Shown here in pieces: positions 53,152 through 62,191 of a stretch of 64,000 bases of DNA. The notes beneath the pieces were generated by a model. It saw only the letters and a list, made by a program, of their open reading frames with translations. It had not been told where the DNA came from and made no database searches. Within the stretch, counting starts at the first letter, position 1. Every line of letters starts with the position of its first letter. The DNA lies in NCBI GenBank assembly GCA_026647215.1, contig JAPKHC010000020.1, forward strand, positions 48,964 through 112,963, given 5' to 3'. The stretch is from F1-120-MAGs118 sp013360535. Lineage in GTDB: Bacteria; Planctomycetota; UBA1135; GCA-002686595. Made by a program: the position numbers and the translations under genes.

Positions 53152-55038
53152 ATGCCGCGCCCCTCCCTAGCTCTGGCCTGTTCCGCAGTTCTCGCGTTCC
53201 TTCTCGGCGGCGCGCCCGCGTTCGCGCAGGAGTCGCCCGGGCCCGCGCCGGCGAAGTGGGCGCCGAAGGTGCTCGAGCCGTCGGAGCACGGCGTCGGGCG
53301 GCGCGTGGCTGTGGAGAGCGTGCGTTCGGTCGTGGGAGCGGACGTCAAGTTGCCCGAGGGGGCGAGGTTCGTCGTGTTCGCGCTCCTGAGCCCGACCTGT
53401 CCGCTGAGTGCGAAGTTCACGCCGACCTTGCTCGAGCTCGCGCAGTCCGCGCCGACGGGCGTCCGCTGGGTGATCGTCGATCCCGTCGCGACGGACAGCG
53501 AGGAGTCGCTGCGCGCGCTCGCGCTGCGTTTCGGCGCGAGCGCGACGGTCGTGCGCGATGCCGAGGGCCGGCTGGCGCGTGCGCTCGGTGCGACGACGAC
53601 CACCGACGTGGTCGTGACGGACGCGGTCTTCACCGTGCAGTTCCATGGCGCGGTCGACGACCAGCACGGCGTCGGTTACTCGCTCGAGAAGCCGCGCCGA
53701 CGCTTCCTCCACGATGCGCTGCGTTCGCTCGTGCGCGGTGAGCCGCTGCTCGTGGCCGCGACCGATGCGCCCGGTTGTGAGCTCGACCTCGGCGACGTGC
53801 CCGCACCGACCGCGGAACTGACCTACCACGAGCGCATCGAACGCATCGTCCAGCAGCGCTGCGTCGAGTGCCATCGCGACGGCGGTGTCGCGCCGTTCTC
53901 GCTCGAGCGCTTCGAGGACGTCGTCGCGCACGCGGGCATGATCCGGCGCGTCGTCGAGAACCGCTCGATGCCGCCGTGGTTCGCGGCGCCGGCCGCGCGC
54001 GCCGAAGGTGAGCCCGCGACGACGCCGTGGGCCAACGACCGTTCGCTGGGGGAGCGCGAGCGCGCGGACCTGCTCGCGTGGCTCGCGGGCGGCAAGCCCA
54101 AGGGCGATCCGGCGACGGCACCGCTGCCGCGCACGTTCGCCGGCGAGTGGAACATCCCGACGCCCGAGCGCGTGTTCCAGTTCGCCGAGCCGGTCGTGGT
54201 CAAGGCGAGCGGGACCATGCCCTACCAGAACGTGATCGTCGAGACCGGGCTGGAGGAGGATCGCTGGGTGCGTGCGATCGAAGTGCGGCCCGGCGCAGCG
54301 GCGGTCGTGCACCACGTGCTCGTCCACCTGATCGATCCGACGCTCGAAGCGCAGAATGCCGGCCGCCGCAAGCGGCGCGGCGACGACGACATCGCGGAAG
54401 AGGAGCGACTGGGCTTCTGGGCGGCCTACGTTCCCGGTCAAGGTTCGCTCGTCTACCCCGAGGGGTACGCCAAGCTGCTGCCCAAGGGCGCGAAGCTGCG
54501 CTTCCAGATGCACTACACGCCCAACGGCACGGAGACGACGGACGTGACGCGCATCGGTGTCGTGTTCGCGAGCGAGCCTCCGCGCCACGAGGTGCGCACG
54601 ATCGGAATCGTCAATCCGCGGATCCGCATTCCCGCCGGGGCCGCCCACCACGAGGAGTCGGCCTCGATTCCGGTGCCGCTCGACGCCGTGGTGCTCGGCT
54701 TCGTGCCGCACATGCACGTGCGCGGCAAGGCCTGTCGGTACGAGCGCCTCGGGCGCGACGGCGCCGCGACGACGTTGCTCGACGTGCCGCGCTACGACTT
54801 CAATTGGCAGCTCTTCTATCGCCTTGCCGAGCCGCTCCTGCTGCACGGCGGCGAGTCGCTGCGCTTCACGGCCTGGTACGACAACAGTGCGGGGAATCCC
54901 GCCAATCCTGACCCTTCCGTGACGGTGAAGTGGGGGCCGCAGACGTTCGACGAGATGCACTTGGGCTACGTCGAGTACTACCTGCCGTGGCTGCCGCCGG
55001 GCCAGAAGCTGCCCGCGCCGTCGCGCGGCCGCCGCTGA
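53152..55038 (+). CDS. exported redoxin-haem-copper monooxygenase-like fusion
   Basis: A 628-aa protein with a signal peptide (cleavage near A-F-A-Q, residue 26). Residues 50-195 are a thioredoxin/redoxin-like domain in which the first Cys of a peroxidatic-type L-S-P-T-C-P-L is present. Residues 215-310 hold a single haem-attachment motif C237-V-E-C240-H241. Residues 340-620 resemble the two-domain copper type II ascorbate-dependent monooxygenase (PHM/DBM): H387-H388, H454, H520-M-H522 and M602 are candidate copper ligands. It would act outside the cytoplasm, passing electrons from haem or thiol to copper. The domain order is seen in some planctomycete proteins of unknown function. The substrate is unknown. 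Confidence 0.8.
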   Translation: MPRPSLALACSAVLAFLLGGAPAFAQESPGPAPAKWAPKVLEPSEHGVGRRVAVESVRSVVGADVKLPEGARFVVFALLSPTCPLSAKFTPTLLELAQSAPTGVRWVIVDPVATDSEESLRALALRFGASATVVRDAEGRLARALGATTTTDVVVTDAVFTVQFHGAVDDQHGVGYSLEKPRRRFLHDALRSLVRGEPLLVAATDAPGCELDLGDVPAPTAELTYHERIERIVQQRCVECHRDGGVAPFSLERFEDVVAHAGMIRRVVENRSMPPWFAAPAARAEGEPATTPWANDRSLGERERADLLAWLAGGKPKGDPATAPLPRTFAGEWNIPTPERVFQFAEPVVVKASGTMPYQNVIVETGLEEDRWVRAIEVRPGAAAVVHHVLVHLIDPTLEAQNAGRRKRRGDDDIAEEERLGFWAAYVPGQGSLVYPEGYAKLLPKGAKLRFQMHYTPNGTETTDVTRIGVVFASEPPRHEVRTIGIVNPRIRIPAGAAHHEESASIPVPLDAVVLGFVPHMHVRGKACRYERLGRDGAATTLLDVPRYDFNWQLFYRLAEPLLLHGGESLRFTAWYDNSAGNPANPDPSVTVKWGPQTFDEMHLGYVEYYLPWLPPGQKLPAPSRGRR

Positions 55039-55319
55039 GCGCAAGGCGCGCCGGCGCAGCTCGAATCGCCGAGGGCGTGCAACCGGACGCGGCGTCCGTT
55101 GCATCGCCAAAAATGCCGCGCGAGCGCAACTTCACCACTTGCGGAGCGTGAGGCCTGCTCCATACTTCGTGTCGCGCGAAGGAGCAGCCTGCGGACGGGT
55201 TCCGTCTGCACTTTCCGGTTTGTTCCGAGCGCCGACGAGTCCGAGCGCGGTTTCGACGCTCGCGGTCCGTTCGTCGATTCCCATTCGAAATCTTCGCCTC
55301 CCGCGGAAAAGGACAGTCC
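55039..55319. other. 281-bp gap before the Cys-rich secreted gene
   Basis: No gene is supported. An imperfect hairpin (CGGACGG and CCGTCTG) is near 55190, and a CATACT hexamer near 55161 may start a leader of about 150 nt. An AAGGA ribosome site lies just before ATG 55320. Confidence 0.35.
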
Positions 55320-55784
55320 ATGTTCACGCCCCCCCTCTCGTTCCATTTCGCGATTGCCTTGGCGCTGTGCGCGCTGCCCCTCTCGTCCGCGCCGGCGGCC
55401 GTGCAGGGTTGTCCGACGAATTGCCCGAGCACCAGCGCTTCCTCCCAGTCGGGCAGTTCGTGCGCCGTCGTGGTCAGCGAAGTGCTGAGCGCCAACAACG
55501 GCAGCGCGGGCTCGACCTGCCTGCCCAGCTGCTCGACCTGCCGCTCGGTCGTGCGCTTCACGTGGGACCTGAGCGGTTGTGGCGAGGAGTTCGTCGTCGC
55601 CTGGACGCAGCAGAGCTACGGCACCGACGGCGAGGCCTTGCCGCTCGCCTCCGGCGAGTCCAACGGTGGCGGCAACGTGCGGCAGAGCGTGACGACGCCG
55701 TGCTCGGGCTCGCAGGCGCGCTTCGAGCTCTACGCCGGCGCGCTCCAGCAGGTCTTCACGCTCAACTGCGGCTGCGGGGTGTAG
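55320..55784 (+). CDS. small secreted Cys-rich protein of unknown function
   Basis: A 154-aa protein with a signal peptide (cleavage near A-P-A-A, residue 27) and ten cysteines in the mature part, in groups such as G-C-P-T-N-C-P, T-C-L-P-S-C-S-T-C and N-C-G-C-G. The even number and spacing suggest disulfide bonds outside the cytoplasm. An AAGGA site 7 nt before ATG 55320 supports the start. No family is recognised. It is two bases from the next gene, and the two are probably co-transcribed. Confidence 0.65.
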   Translation: MFTPPLSFHFAIALALCALPLSSAPAAVQGCPTNCPSTSASSQSGSSCAVVVSEVLSANNGSAGSTCLPSCSTCRSVVRFTWDLSGCGEEFVVAWTQQSYGTDGEALPLASGESNGGGNVRQSVTTPCSGSQARFELYAGALQQVFTLNCGCGV

Positions 55785-55786
55785 CC

Positions 55787-56455
55787 ATGAGGCCTCTGCA
55801 GCGTGTCCTGACGGCCGTCGCGACGGTCGGAGGGTTCGTCGTGCTCGCGTGGGTCGTGGCGACGCGCTCGAGTCCGCCGCAGGAAGCGGTCGAGCCGGCG
55901 CCGCCGCGAGCGGAGCCGGGACCGACGGGTTCTGGGGCGTCGGGCGCGCAAGTTGCGGACTCGGAGGCCGCCGAGGTGCAGCCCGTCGTGCGCGAGGAAC
56001 CCGAGAGCGAAGCGCAGCGCGCGCAGCGGCTCGCCGCGGAGGCTCTCAAGGCCGAGTGCTCGTATTGGAGTGCCGCGCTCGAGCGTCGGGAGAACGAGGT
56101 CCGCGAGGCGCCCGCCGACATCGAGCGCCTGCAGCTCCTGGCGCGCGACTGCGTGATCGCGTTGCTGTTCAGCGAGGGGCGTTACGAGCAGCGCGAGCTG
56201 GGCCGCACGTACCCGACACCGCCCCGCTCGGTCGGGCACGAGATCCAGGTGGCAGGACGTTTCGGGCCGCAGGCCTTCCTCGTGCGGCCGGCGGAGTTCC
56301 CGGAGTACTGGGACGTGCTCGACTGGCTCCAGCGTCCCGAGGCCGAGCAGCGCGACGTCGAGCGTGAGCCCGAGCGGCTCGAGCTCGGTGCGCGCATCGA
56401 GGCGCTCGCGCTCCTCGCGCGGGAGGCGCTCGCCGCGCGCGCGAAGGAACTCTGA
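55787..56455 (+). CDS. membrane-anchored protein of unknown function
   Basis: A 222-aa protein with one N-terminal membrane span (residues 7-26), a Pro/Glu/Ala-rich linker (30-75) and a helical domain rich in Glu and Arg (80-222). ATG 55787 is two bases after the stop of the secreted Cys-rich gene, so they form an operon. It has no recognised domain. The topology (C-terminus outside, N-terminus inside) is inferred from the charge around the span. Confidence 0.6.
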   Translation: MRPLQRVLTAVATVGGFVVLAWVVATRSSPPQEAVEPAPPRAEPGPTGSGASGAQVADSEAAEVQPVVREEPESEAQRAQRLAAEALKAECSYWSAALERRENEVREAPADIERLQLLARDCVIALLFSEGRYEQRELGRTYPTPPRSVGHEIQVAGRFGPQAFLVRPAEFPEYWDVLDWLQRPEAEQRDVEREPERLELGARIEALALLAREALAARAKEL

Positions 56456-56470
56456 CTTTGGCCGTCGACC

Positions 56471-57028
56471 TCAGGCCGCGCGGCGCTCGAGCGAGGCGAG
56501 GAACTCCTCCGACGCACCCTTGAGTACGGCTTCCTGCTTGTCGATGCGAACCGGCTGCAGCACGGAGCTCCGTCTGTGGCCGATGAACCACGCCGTCAGC
56601 GGCAGCACGGCACCGAGCAACACGCCGAAGCCGCGCAGCCCGACCGGCGCCGAGACGCAGGCCGCGACGCCGAACAGCGCGAGCGCACCGAGCCCCAGCA
56701 GCGTGCGGCGACGTGCGCGCGCGTGCTCGCTGCACAACCCGATGCGCACGTCGGCGCGCTTGCGCACGACGAGGGCCACGATCGCGTAGGTGAGGAGGCC
56801 CGCGAGGATCAGGAGCGCCCACCACGGCGAATGCCAGTAGAGCTTGCGGTCGAGGTGGACCTCCGCCGGAGCGTTGCAGCGCACGCAGCGCTGGGGGAGC
56901 TGCGCACCTTGCTCGAGCCGCAGCAGCTTGCCGTCGCGCCACACGCGGCCGCGTCCTTCGGGGGAATGCAGCAGCTCGGCGTGCGGTGCGGCGTACGGAT
57001 TGTCCTGCGCGGGGGAAGCGAGCGGCAT
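56471..57028 (-). CDS. membrane protein with NPYAAP N-terminal motif and CxxC
   Basis: A 185-aa protein starting at ATG 57028. It opens with D-N-P-Y-A-A-P, a short N-terminal motif frequent in planctomycete membrane proteins, then has C-V-R-C (a likely metal or redox pair) and two pairs of hydrophobic spans (about residues 62-80 and 105-145). Function is unknown. It is convergent with the membrane-anchored gene, with a 15-bp gap between stops. The region just upstream (57029-57207) holds a 9-bp GC hairpin but no gene. Confidence 0.6.
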   Translation of the reverse strand: MPLASPAQDNPYAAPHAELLHSPEGRGRVWRDGKLLRLEQGAQLPQRCVRCNAPAEVHLDRKLYWHSPWWALLILAGLLTYAIVALVVRKRADVRIGLCSEHARARRRTLLGLGALALFGVAACVSAPVGLRGFGVLLGAVLPLTAWFIGHRRSSVLQPVRIDKQEAVLKGASEEFLASLERRAA

Positions 57029-57119
57029 GCGGGGCTCCAACGGGAGTGGGGATGCCCCGCGTTCGATCCCGCGCCCGCTGGAACTTGTGCCTGCGAGGTC
57101 CCGAAAGGCTGGAAAGGTC

Positions 57120-57150
57120 GCGGGCCCCCCCGGTTGCCCGTGGGGCCCGC
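57120..57150 (-). terminator. 9-bp GC hairpin after the secreted propeller-like gene
   Basis: The stem 57120-57128 / 57142-57150 has a 13-nt loop and lies 58 bp after the minus-strand stop at 57208. The trailing sequence has only a short T-rich run, so termination is plausible but not certain. Confidence 0.4.
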
Positions 57151-57207
57151 GCAAGAACTTCGCCCTCTGCTGCGGCGAGAGCCGGCGCCTGCGCGCCCGG
57201 AGGCTCG

Positions 57208-57852
57208 TCACGGCACGGTGATTCGGATCGCGGCGGTGCCGTGTCCGCTTCCATCACCGCGGTAGCGGCTCCACACCTGCAGGAAGATCTCGTTGCCCCG
57301 CACGTGGGCGAAGGGGTCGGGCGCGAGCAGGTTGGAGAGCTGCACCTGGAACGTGCCGGTGACCCACAGGTAGCCCATGTCGTCGACCGTCGAGCGCACG
57401 GAGTCGGTGGAGACGTCGAAGCCCGGCGGAGCCCACTGGTCCGTCCACAGTTGCGTGCCGGACTCGTCGATGCGCGTGGAGACGACACGCGGCGGCGCGG
57501 AGCCCGTGGGGGAGCTCCACGTGCCCGTGAAGTACGCGCCACCACCGCGGCACGTGTGGGCCTGCTCGAAGTGCACACCGGCGGGCGACGGATCGGTGTC
57601 CCAAGCCAGTGCTCCGGCTGCGTCGCGGCAGCGCACGCGCGTGGACTGGCTCGTGCCGCTCACCGAGCGCACCGCGAAGACCATGCGACCCTCGGCGGTC
57701 GCTGCCAGGGCCGTCACCTGATCGTCGGCGCCTGCGAGCGGGGTGGTCTCGCCGACGCTCCAGCGTTGCGTGATCTGGGCACTCGCGAGCGGAGCGAACA
57801 GGAACAGGGCGAGCGCGGGGAGACCGTGAAAGCGCGCGAACGTCGAAGCCAT
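57208..57852 (-). CDS. secreted protein, possible beta-propeller fragment
   Basis: A 214-aa protein with a signal peptide (cleavage near A-S-A-Q, residue 26) and repeated strands such as G-R-M-V-F-A-V-R-S-V-S-G, G-A-Y-F-T-G-T-W and Y-L-W-V-T-G-T-F, in which aromatic T-G-T motifs suggest propeller blades. It is too short for a full propeller alone, so it may dimerise or adopt another beta fold. A GAGGAG site precedes the ATG, and a TAGTCT hexamer 69 nt upstream is a candidate promoter. No family is recognised. Confidence 0.6.
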   Translation of the reverse strand: MASTFARFHGLPALALFLFAPLASAQITQRWSVGETTPLAGADDQVTALAATAEGRMVFAVRSVSGTSQSTRVRCRDAAGALAWDTDPSPAGVHFEQAHTCRGGGAYFTGTWSSPTGSAPPRVVSTRIDESGTQLWTDQWAPPGFDVSTDSVRSTVDDMGYLWVTGTFQVQLSNLLAPDPFAHVRGNEIFLQVWSRYRGDGSGHGTAAIRITVP

Positions 57853-57982
57853 GACGCGACTCCTCGAAGAAACTCGAAGGGAGCGCGCCGCCGGGTCGCG
57901 CGGAGAGGCGCGGAGAGCGCCAGACTAGGCCGAGTGTCGTCGTGGTGGAGCGCACCACAAGTGCAGAGGGCGCGCCCGCTCC

Positions 57983-58603
57983 TTACGAACCGAACACGAG
58001 CTGGAACAGGCGGCGGACCGAAGCGTCGGTCGAGAGTTGCTCGAGCTCATCGGGCGCGACCCAACGCAGCGCGTGCGATTCGTCGGACAGCACTTCGACC
58101 GCGCCGGGCGGCGCGACGACGAGGAAACGTGTGTCGTAGTGCAGGTGCTCGGGCTCCGGCTCGCGCCCAGGACCGCCGGGGCGCGCGGGAATCGGATGGA
58201 TGTCGAGGTCGAGCGGCGTCGGCAGCACGAGCAGGTCGGCGATGCCACCTTCTTCGAACGCCTCCCGCAGCGCGACGTGCGCGAGGTTCGCGTCGCCGTC
58301 GCAATGACCACCGAGCTGCAGCCAGCGGCCGAGTTTCTTGTGGTGGGTGAGCAGCGCGCGCTCGAAGTTGGCGTCGACGACGAGTGCGCTCGCGGTCAGA
58401 TGCCCTTCGAGCAACGTGCGGCGGTGCGCGTCGTGCGGGTGGCGCTGGATCAGCTCGAGCATGCGCCGCTGGAAGTCCGCCTGCGCCTCGTCCGCGGGCT
58501 CGAAATGATCGAGCAGGTGGAACGCGTGGCTCAAGTCCGCGGTCGGCTCGAGCCAGGGATCCCCCAGCCGAGCCGCCGTCGAGAGGTCAAACGCCTGCGC
58601 CAC
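57983..58603 (-). CDS. NUDIX hydrolase
   Basis: A 206-aa protein; GTG 58603 is preferred, 8 bp after the ettA stop, so the two are an operon. The NUDIX box is G-G-H-C-D-G-D-A-N-L-A then H-V-A-L-R-E-A-F-E-E-G-G-I (near residues 95-118), with R-E-x-x-E-E intact; the first Glu of the box is Ala, as in several family branches. It hydrolyses nucleoside diphosphates linked to another group. Its substrate is unknown. A helical N-terminal segment of about 65 residues precedes the fold. Confidence 0.83.
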   Translation of the reverse strand: MAQAFDLSTAARLGDPWLEPTADLSHAFHLLDHFEPADEAQADFQRRMLELIQRHPHDAHRRTLLEGHLTASALVVDANFERALLTHHKKLGRWLQLGGHCDGDANLAHVALREAFEEGGIADLLVLPTPLDLDIHPIPARPGGPGREPEPEHLHYDTRFLVVAPPGAVEVLSDESHALRWVAPDELEQLSTDASVRRLFQLVFGS

Positions 58604-58611
58604 CGAGTGCG

Positions 58612-60285
58612 TCAGTCGCGCAGGAGCTGCGCGTACTTGCCAGCGCGCGACTTCGGCTTGAGGCCGCGCCGCTTGCGCTCGGCCTCGCGCCACTCGTGGT
58701 AGGCCTCGAAGTCGCCGGCGAAGAAGTTGACCTCGGGTCCCTTGCCGTCCTCGACCTCGCCTTCGAAGGCGAGGATGTGCGTCGCGACGCGGTTCAGGAA
58801 GTAGCGGTCGTGGCTGACCACGATGGCGGAGCCGGGGTACTCGCTGATCGCCTCCTCGAGCACGCGCAACGTCTCGAGGTCGAGGTCGTTGGTCGGTTCG
58901 TCCATCAGGATGACGTTGGCCGGCTCGCGCAGCATTTTCGCGAGCAGCACGCGGTTGCGCATGCCGCCCGAGCACTCGCCGAGCAGCTTCTGCTGGTCCT
59001 CGCCCTTGAAGTTGAAGCGCGCGACGTAGGCGCGGCCGTCGAGGATCTTGCCGCCGTAGGGAATCTGCGGGTTGCCCTCGGTGATGTTGTCGTAGACCGA
59101 CTTCTGGTCGTCGAGGATCGCGCGCGACTGGTCGAGGTAGCGCAGGAGCACCGTCGAGCCCATTTCGACCGTGCCGCTGTCGGGCTTCTCCTTGCCCATG
59201 ATCATCTTCAGCGTCGTCGACTTGCCGACGCCGTTCGCGCCGACCACGCCGAGGATCGAGCCCGGCGGCATCTCGAACGAGAGCTTGTTGAGCAGCACTC
59301 GCTCGCCGAAGGCCTTCGACACGCCCTTGAAGTGGATCACCTTGTCGCCCAAGCGCGGGCCCGGCGGGATGCGCAGCTCGACGGCCTCGACGGCGTCTTC
59401 GGCGCGCTGCTGCATCAGCTGCTTGTAGCGCTCTTCGCGCCACTTCGCGCGCTTGCGCCGCGCCGCGGGCGACTGGCCGAGCCACTCGCGTTCCTTGGCG
59501 AGCATCTTCTCGCGCGACTCGTTCGCCGACGAACGCTCCTGCAGGATCTTCTGCTTGGCGGCGAGGTAATCGGAGTAGTTGCCCTTGTACGGCATCGCGC
59601 GGCCACGCTCGATCTCGAGCATCCAGCCGACGACGTTGTCGAGGAAGTAGCGGTCGTGGGTGATCAGGATCACCGTGCCCTGGTACTCCTTCAGGTGCTG
59701 CTCGAGCCACTCGACCGAGTCCGCGTCGAGGTGGTTGGTGGGTTCGTCGAGCAGCAGCATGTCGGGGTGCTGCAGCAGCAACTTGCACAGCGCGACGCGG
59801 CGGCGCTCGCCGCCGGAGAGCTTCGTCACGTCCGCATCCATCGGCGGCAGGTCGAGCGCCGTGGCCGCTTGCTCGAGGCGGTTCTCGAGGTTCCACACGT
59901 CCTTGTGGTCCATCTCCTCCTGCAGCTTGGCGAAGAGCTCCTCCTTGCCGTCCATGTCGGCGCACACTTCGTTGTAGTGCGCCTCCAGGTCGTGCAGCTC
60001 CTTCACCGCCTGCTTCAGGTTGCCCGCGACGTCCTTGGTCTCGTCGAGCGGCGGCTCCTGCGACAGGTAGCCGATCGAATAGTCGCCGACCTTCATCGCG
60101 ACGCCTTCGAAGTTCTTGTCCTCGCCGGCCATGATGCGCAGCAGCGTCGACTTGCCGGCGCCGTTGGGCCCGATCAGGCCGATCTTGGCGCCTTCGAGGA
60201 AGGACAGGGTGATGCCCTTGAGCACCTCGACCTGCCCGAAGTACTTCTTCAGGTCCTGAAGCTGGAAGATGATCTTGTCGGCCAT
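58612..60285 (-). CDS. ettA: energy-dependent translational throttle protein EttA (ABC-F)
   Basis: A 557-aa cytoplasmic protein with two ABC domains and no membrane part. Both have Walker A (G-P-N-G-A-G-K-S; G-A-N-G-V-G-K-S), and the signatures L-S-G-G-E-R-R-R-V-A-L and C-S-G-G-M-R-N-R-V-L-L precede D-E-P-T-N. The length, the E-R-G-R-A-M-P-Y-K-G-N-Y-S-D-Y-L arm region and the interdomain linker match EttA, which binds the ribosomal E site and gates elongation by ATP/ADP ratio. ATG 60285 is chosen since the upstream codons precede a TATCCT hexamer (10 nt before). Confidence 0.93.
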   Translation of the reverse strand: MADKIIFQLQDLKKYFGQVEVLKGITLSFLEGAKIGLIGPNGAGKSTLLRIMAGEDKNFEGVAMKVGDYSIGYLSQEPPLDETKDVAGNLKQAVKELHDLEAHYNEVCADMDGKEELFAKLQEEMDHKDVWNLENRLEQAATALDLPPMDADVTKLSGGERRRVALCKLLLQHPDMLLLDEPTNHLDADSVEWLEQHLKEYQGTVILITHDRYFLDNVVGWMLEIERGRAMPYKGNYSDYLAAKQKILQERSSANESREKMLAKEREWLGQSPAARRKRAKWREERYKQLMQQRAEDAVEAVELRIPPGPRLGDKVIHFKGVSKAFGERVLLNKLSFEMPPGSILGVVGANGVGKSTTLKMIMGKEKPDSGTVEMGSTVLLRYLDQSRAILDDQKSVYDNITEGNPQIPYGGKILDGRAYVARFNFKGEDQQKLLGECSGGMRNRVLLAKMLREPANVILMDEPTNDLDLETLRVLEEAISEYPGSAIVVSHDRYFLNRVATHILAFEGEVEDGKGPEVNFFAGDFEAYHEWREAERKRRGLKPKSRAGKYAQLLRD

Positions 60286-60295
60286 GGGGGCGAAG

Positions 60296-60301
60296 AGGAT
60301 A
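60296..60301 (-). promoter_or_regulatory. TATCCT -10-like hexamer, near-leaderless (ettA)
   Basis: It lies 10 nt before ATG 60285. This is the fourth TATCCT in this position in the window. Confidence 0.5.
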
Positions 60302-60349
60302 GCGTCCCTCGCCCCGCCGCGCACCGCGGCTCGCGTCAGCGCGGCCCTG

Positions 60350-62077
60350 CTAACGAGCGGAGACGCGGTAGATCTCGACCGGCGGGCCGACGGCCGAGGC
60401 CGTGAGCACGCGCCAGATCACCGCCGGCGCGACATCCATGGGCTGGAACGGGATCGGCACCACCCGCCACGGCCCGCTCTCGTGCGGCGCTGCTCGCCAG
60501 AGGAGCTCGCCCCGCGCCACGACCGCGTCGTAGAAGGCGCGCTCCGAAGGGTGCCCGGCGAGCTTGCCTCCCGCGAGGACGTAGATGCCCGGCCCGAGCG
60601 CGTCGAGGAAACCTTGGGGGTTCTCGGCGATCGAGTCGGCGGTCTGGAAGCCGAGCTCCTTCGAGGCGCCGATGTAGCGCACGAGCCAGCGCGGCTCCGG
60701 CAGCGGGTTGCCCTTGCGGTGACCCTGATACTTCGCCCAGCGCGAGTAGGCGATGCGCCGCTGCCCGCGCGCGTTGAACAGGCTCTCGTCCGTGCGCGCG
60801 AGCGGCAGGTCGATCGTCGGTGCGACGTACAGCGGCGTCGTCGCGGGATCGAAGGTCGCGCCGACGAACCGTGCGGCGAGCTCCATCGGATCGTCGCTCG
60901 CTCGCAGCCACGAGAGCTTCGCGCAAGCGAGCGCCTGCAGCGCGAGCGCCGCGAGTCCGAGCGCGACGACGGAACGCTTCAGCGCGGGCGCGAGAGTGGG
61001 GCTCGCCGCGCAACGCCCGAGACCGAAGGCCGCGAACGTCGCGAGGTACGGCAACATCGGGATGAGGAAGCGGTCGTAGGTCTCGTCGAAGCTCGCGAGC
61101 ACGAGTCCCATCGGCAGCACGTAAGCGAGCACGACCCAGCGCTCGTGCGAGGCGGCGTTCGAGCTCCTGCGCGTCCGCAGCCACGTGACCAGCGCGAGCA
61201 CGAGCAGCAGCGCGAGTCCCGGCTCGTAGTTGCCGAGCGTGCGCAGGATCGTGCGCACGCCGCCGAAGGAAAACTGCGCGAAATCGACCGTGTGGCGCCC
61301 GAAGGTCACGCCGTCCTCGGTCTGCTCCATCTTCGCGGCGATGTCGGGGTTCGCCGAAGCGAAGAAGAACGGATAGAAGAGACGCAACCCGAGCGCGACG
61401 AGCGCGACCGGCACGAAAAGCTTCAGGTGGTCGCTCGCGCGCCGCGGCCCGGCGCGCAGGAAGTGCGCCGCGAGACCTGCGAGCACGACCGCCGCGCCGT
61501 TGTGCAGCACGCCGACGCCCAGTGCCGCCGCGAGCCCCGCGAGCCCATAGTTGGCCCAGCTCGGACTTGCGCGCAGCCGCAGCGCCGCGACGACGGCAAG
61601 CAGCATGAACGGCGCCGCCGCCGCGTGTGGGCGCGCCTGCTGCGCGAACGTGTGCGTCAGCAGGCTCGCGGACACCAGCGCGCTCGCGAACAGCGCCCAG
61701 GGCGGCGAAGTGAACCGGCGCGCGAGCAGGTAACTGAGCGGCACCGTCAGGCACGAGAGCAGCGCGATGAAGATGCGCGTCTCGGTGAAGAGCGACTTGC
61801 AGGCGGCGAGGTGCTCGTCCAAGGTCTGCGGCGTCTGGGCGACCTCGACGACGCGCGGCATCGCCCGCAGCAGGTACGGCAACAGGTACGGGTAGGCGTC
61901 GGTGTAGCCCGATTCCTCGTCGGCGTTGCCGGTGCGCTCGACGCGCAGGTGCTGCACGAGCTGCGTGTCCTGCTCGGTCCACTGCGGCTCGAGAAAGTCG
62001 ATGCCGACGAGCCGGAGGGCGAGCGTGCAGAGCACGAGCAGCGCGAGCGCCGCGGGCACGAGTCGACGGGAAGCCAT
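60350..62077 (-). CDS. GT39-type membrane glycosyltransferase, paralogue of the 15.9 kb gene
   Basis: A 575-aa protein starting at ATG 62077 (a GGAAC site is 8 nt upstream). About ten membrane spans fill residues 5-400; the first loop has acidic residues (T-E-Q-D) and a Q-Q-A-R-P-H-A motif at about residue 145, shared with the other GT39-type gene, as is the soluble tail. GT-C enzymes of this kind transfer sugars from polyprenyl phosphates outside the membrane. The gene is alone between ettA and a divergent ALDH gene, so unlike its paralogue it has no glycosyltransferase neighbours. Different acceptors for the two are a reasonable inference. Confidence 0.75.
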   Translation of the reverse strand: MASRRLVPAALALLVLCTLALRLVGIDFLEPQWTEQDTQLVQHLRVERTGNADEESGYTDAYPYLLPYLLRAMPRVVEVAQTPQTLDEHLAACKSLFTETRIFIALLSCLTVPLSYLLARRFTSPPWALFASALVSASLLTHTFAQQARPHAAAAPFMLLAVVAALRLRASPSWANYGLAGLAAALGVGVLHNGAAVVLAGLAAHFLRAGPRRASDHLKLFVPVALVALGLRLFYPFFFASANPDIAAKMEQTEDGVTFGRHTVDFAQFSFGGVRTILRTLGNYEPGLALLLVLALVTWLRTRRSSNAASHERWVVLAYVLPMGLVLASFDETYDRFLIPMLPYLATFAAFGLGRCAASPTLAPALKRSVVALGLAALALQALACAKLSWLRASDDPMELAARFVGATFDPATTPLYVAPTIDLPLARTDESLFNARGQRRIAYSRWAKYQGHRKGNPLPEPRWLVRYIGASKELGFQTADSIAENPQGFLDALGPGIYVLAGGKLAGHPSERAFYDAVVARGELLWRAAPHESGPWRVVPIPFQPMDVAPAVIWRVLTASAVGPPVEIYRVSAR

Positions 62078-62150
62078 GTCTCGTTCCACTTTTGCCGCGC
62101 GCGCGGCGCTCCGCAAGGGTGGGGGCGGGACGCGGGTCGCGCTCGACTGC

Positions 62151-62156
62151 TATTCT
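62151..62156 (+). promoter_or_regulatory. TATTCT -10-like hexamer of the ALDH7 gene
   Basis: It lies 35 nt before ATG 62192, giving a short conventional leader with a CGGAG ribosome site. It contrasts with the leaderless genes. Confidence 0.45.
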
Positions 62157-62191
62157 CTCCGCCTCGCGAATCGTCGCGGAGCACGCCAAAC

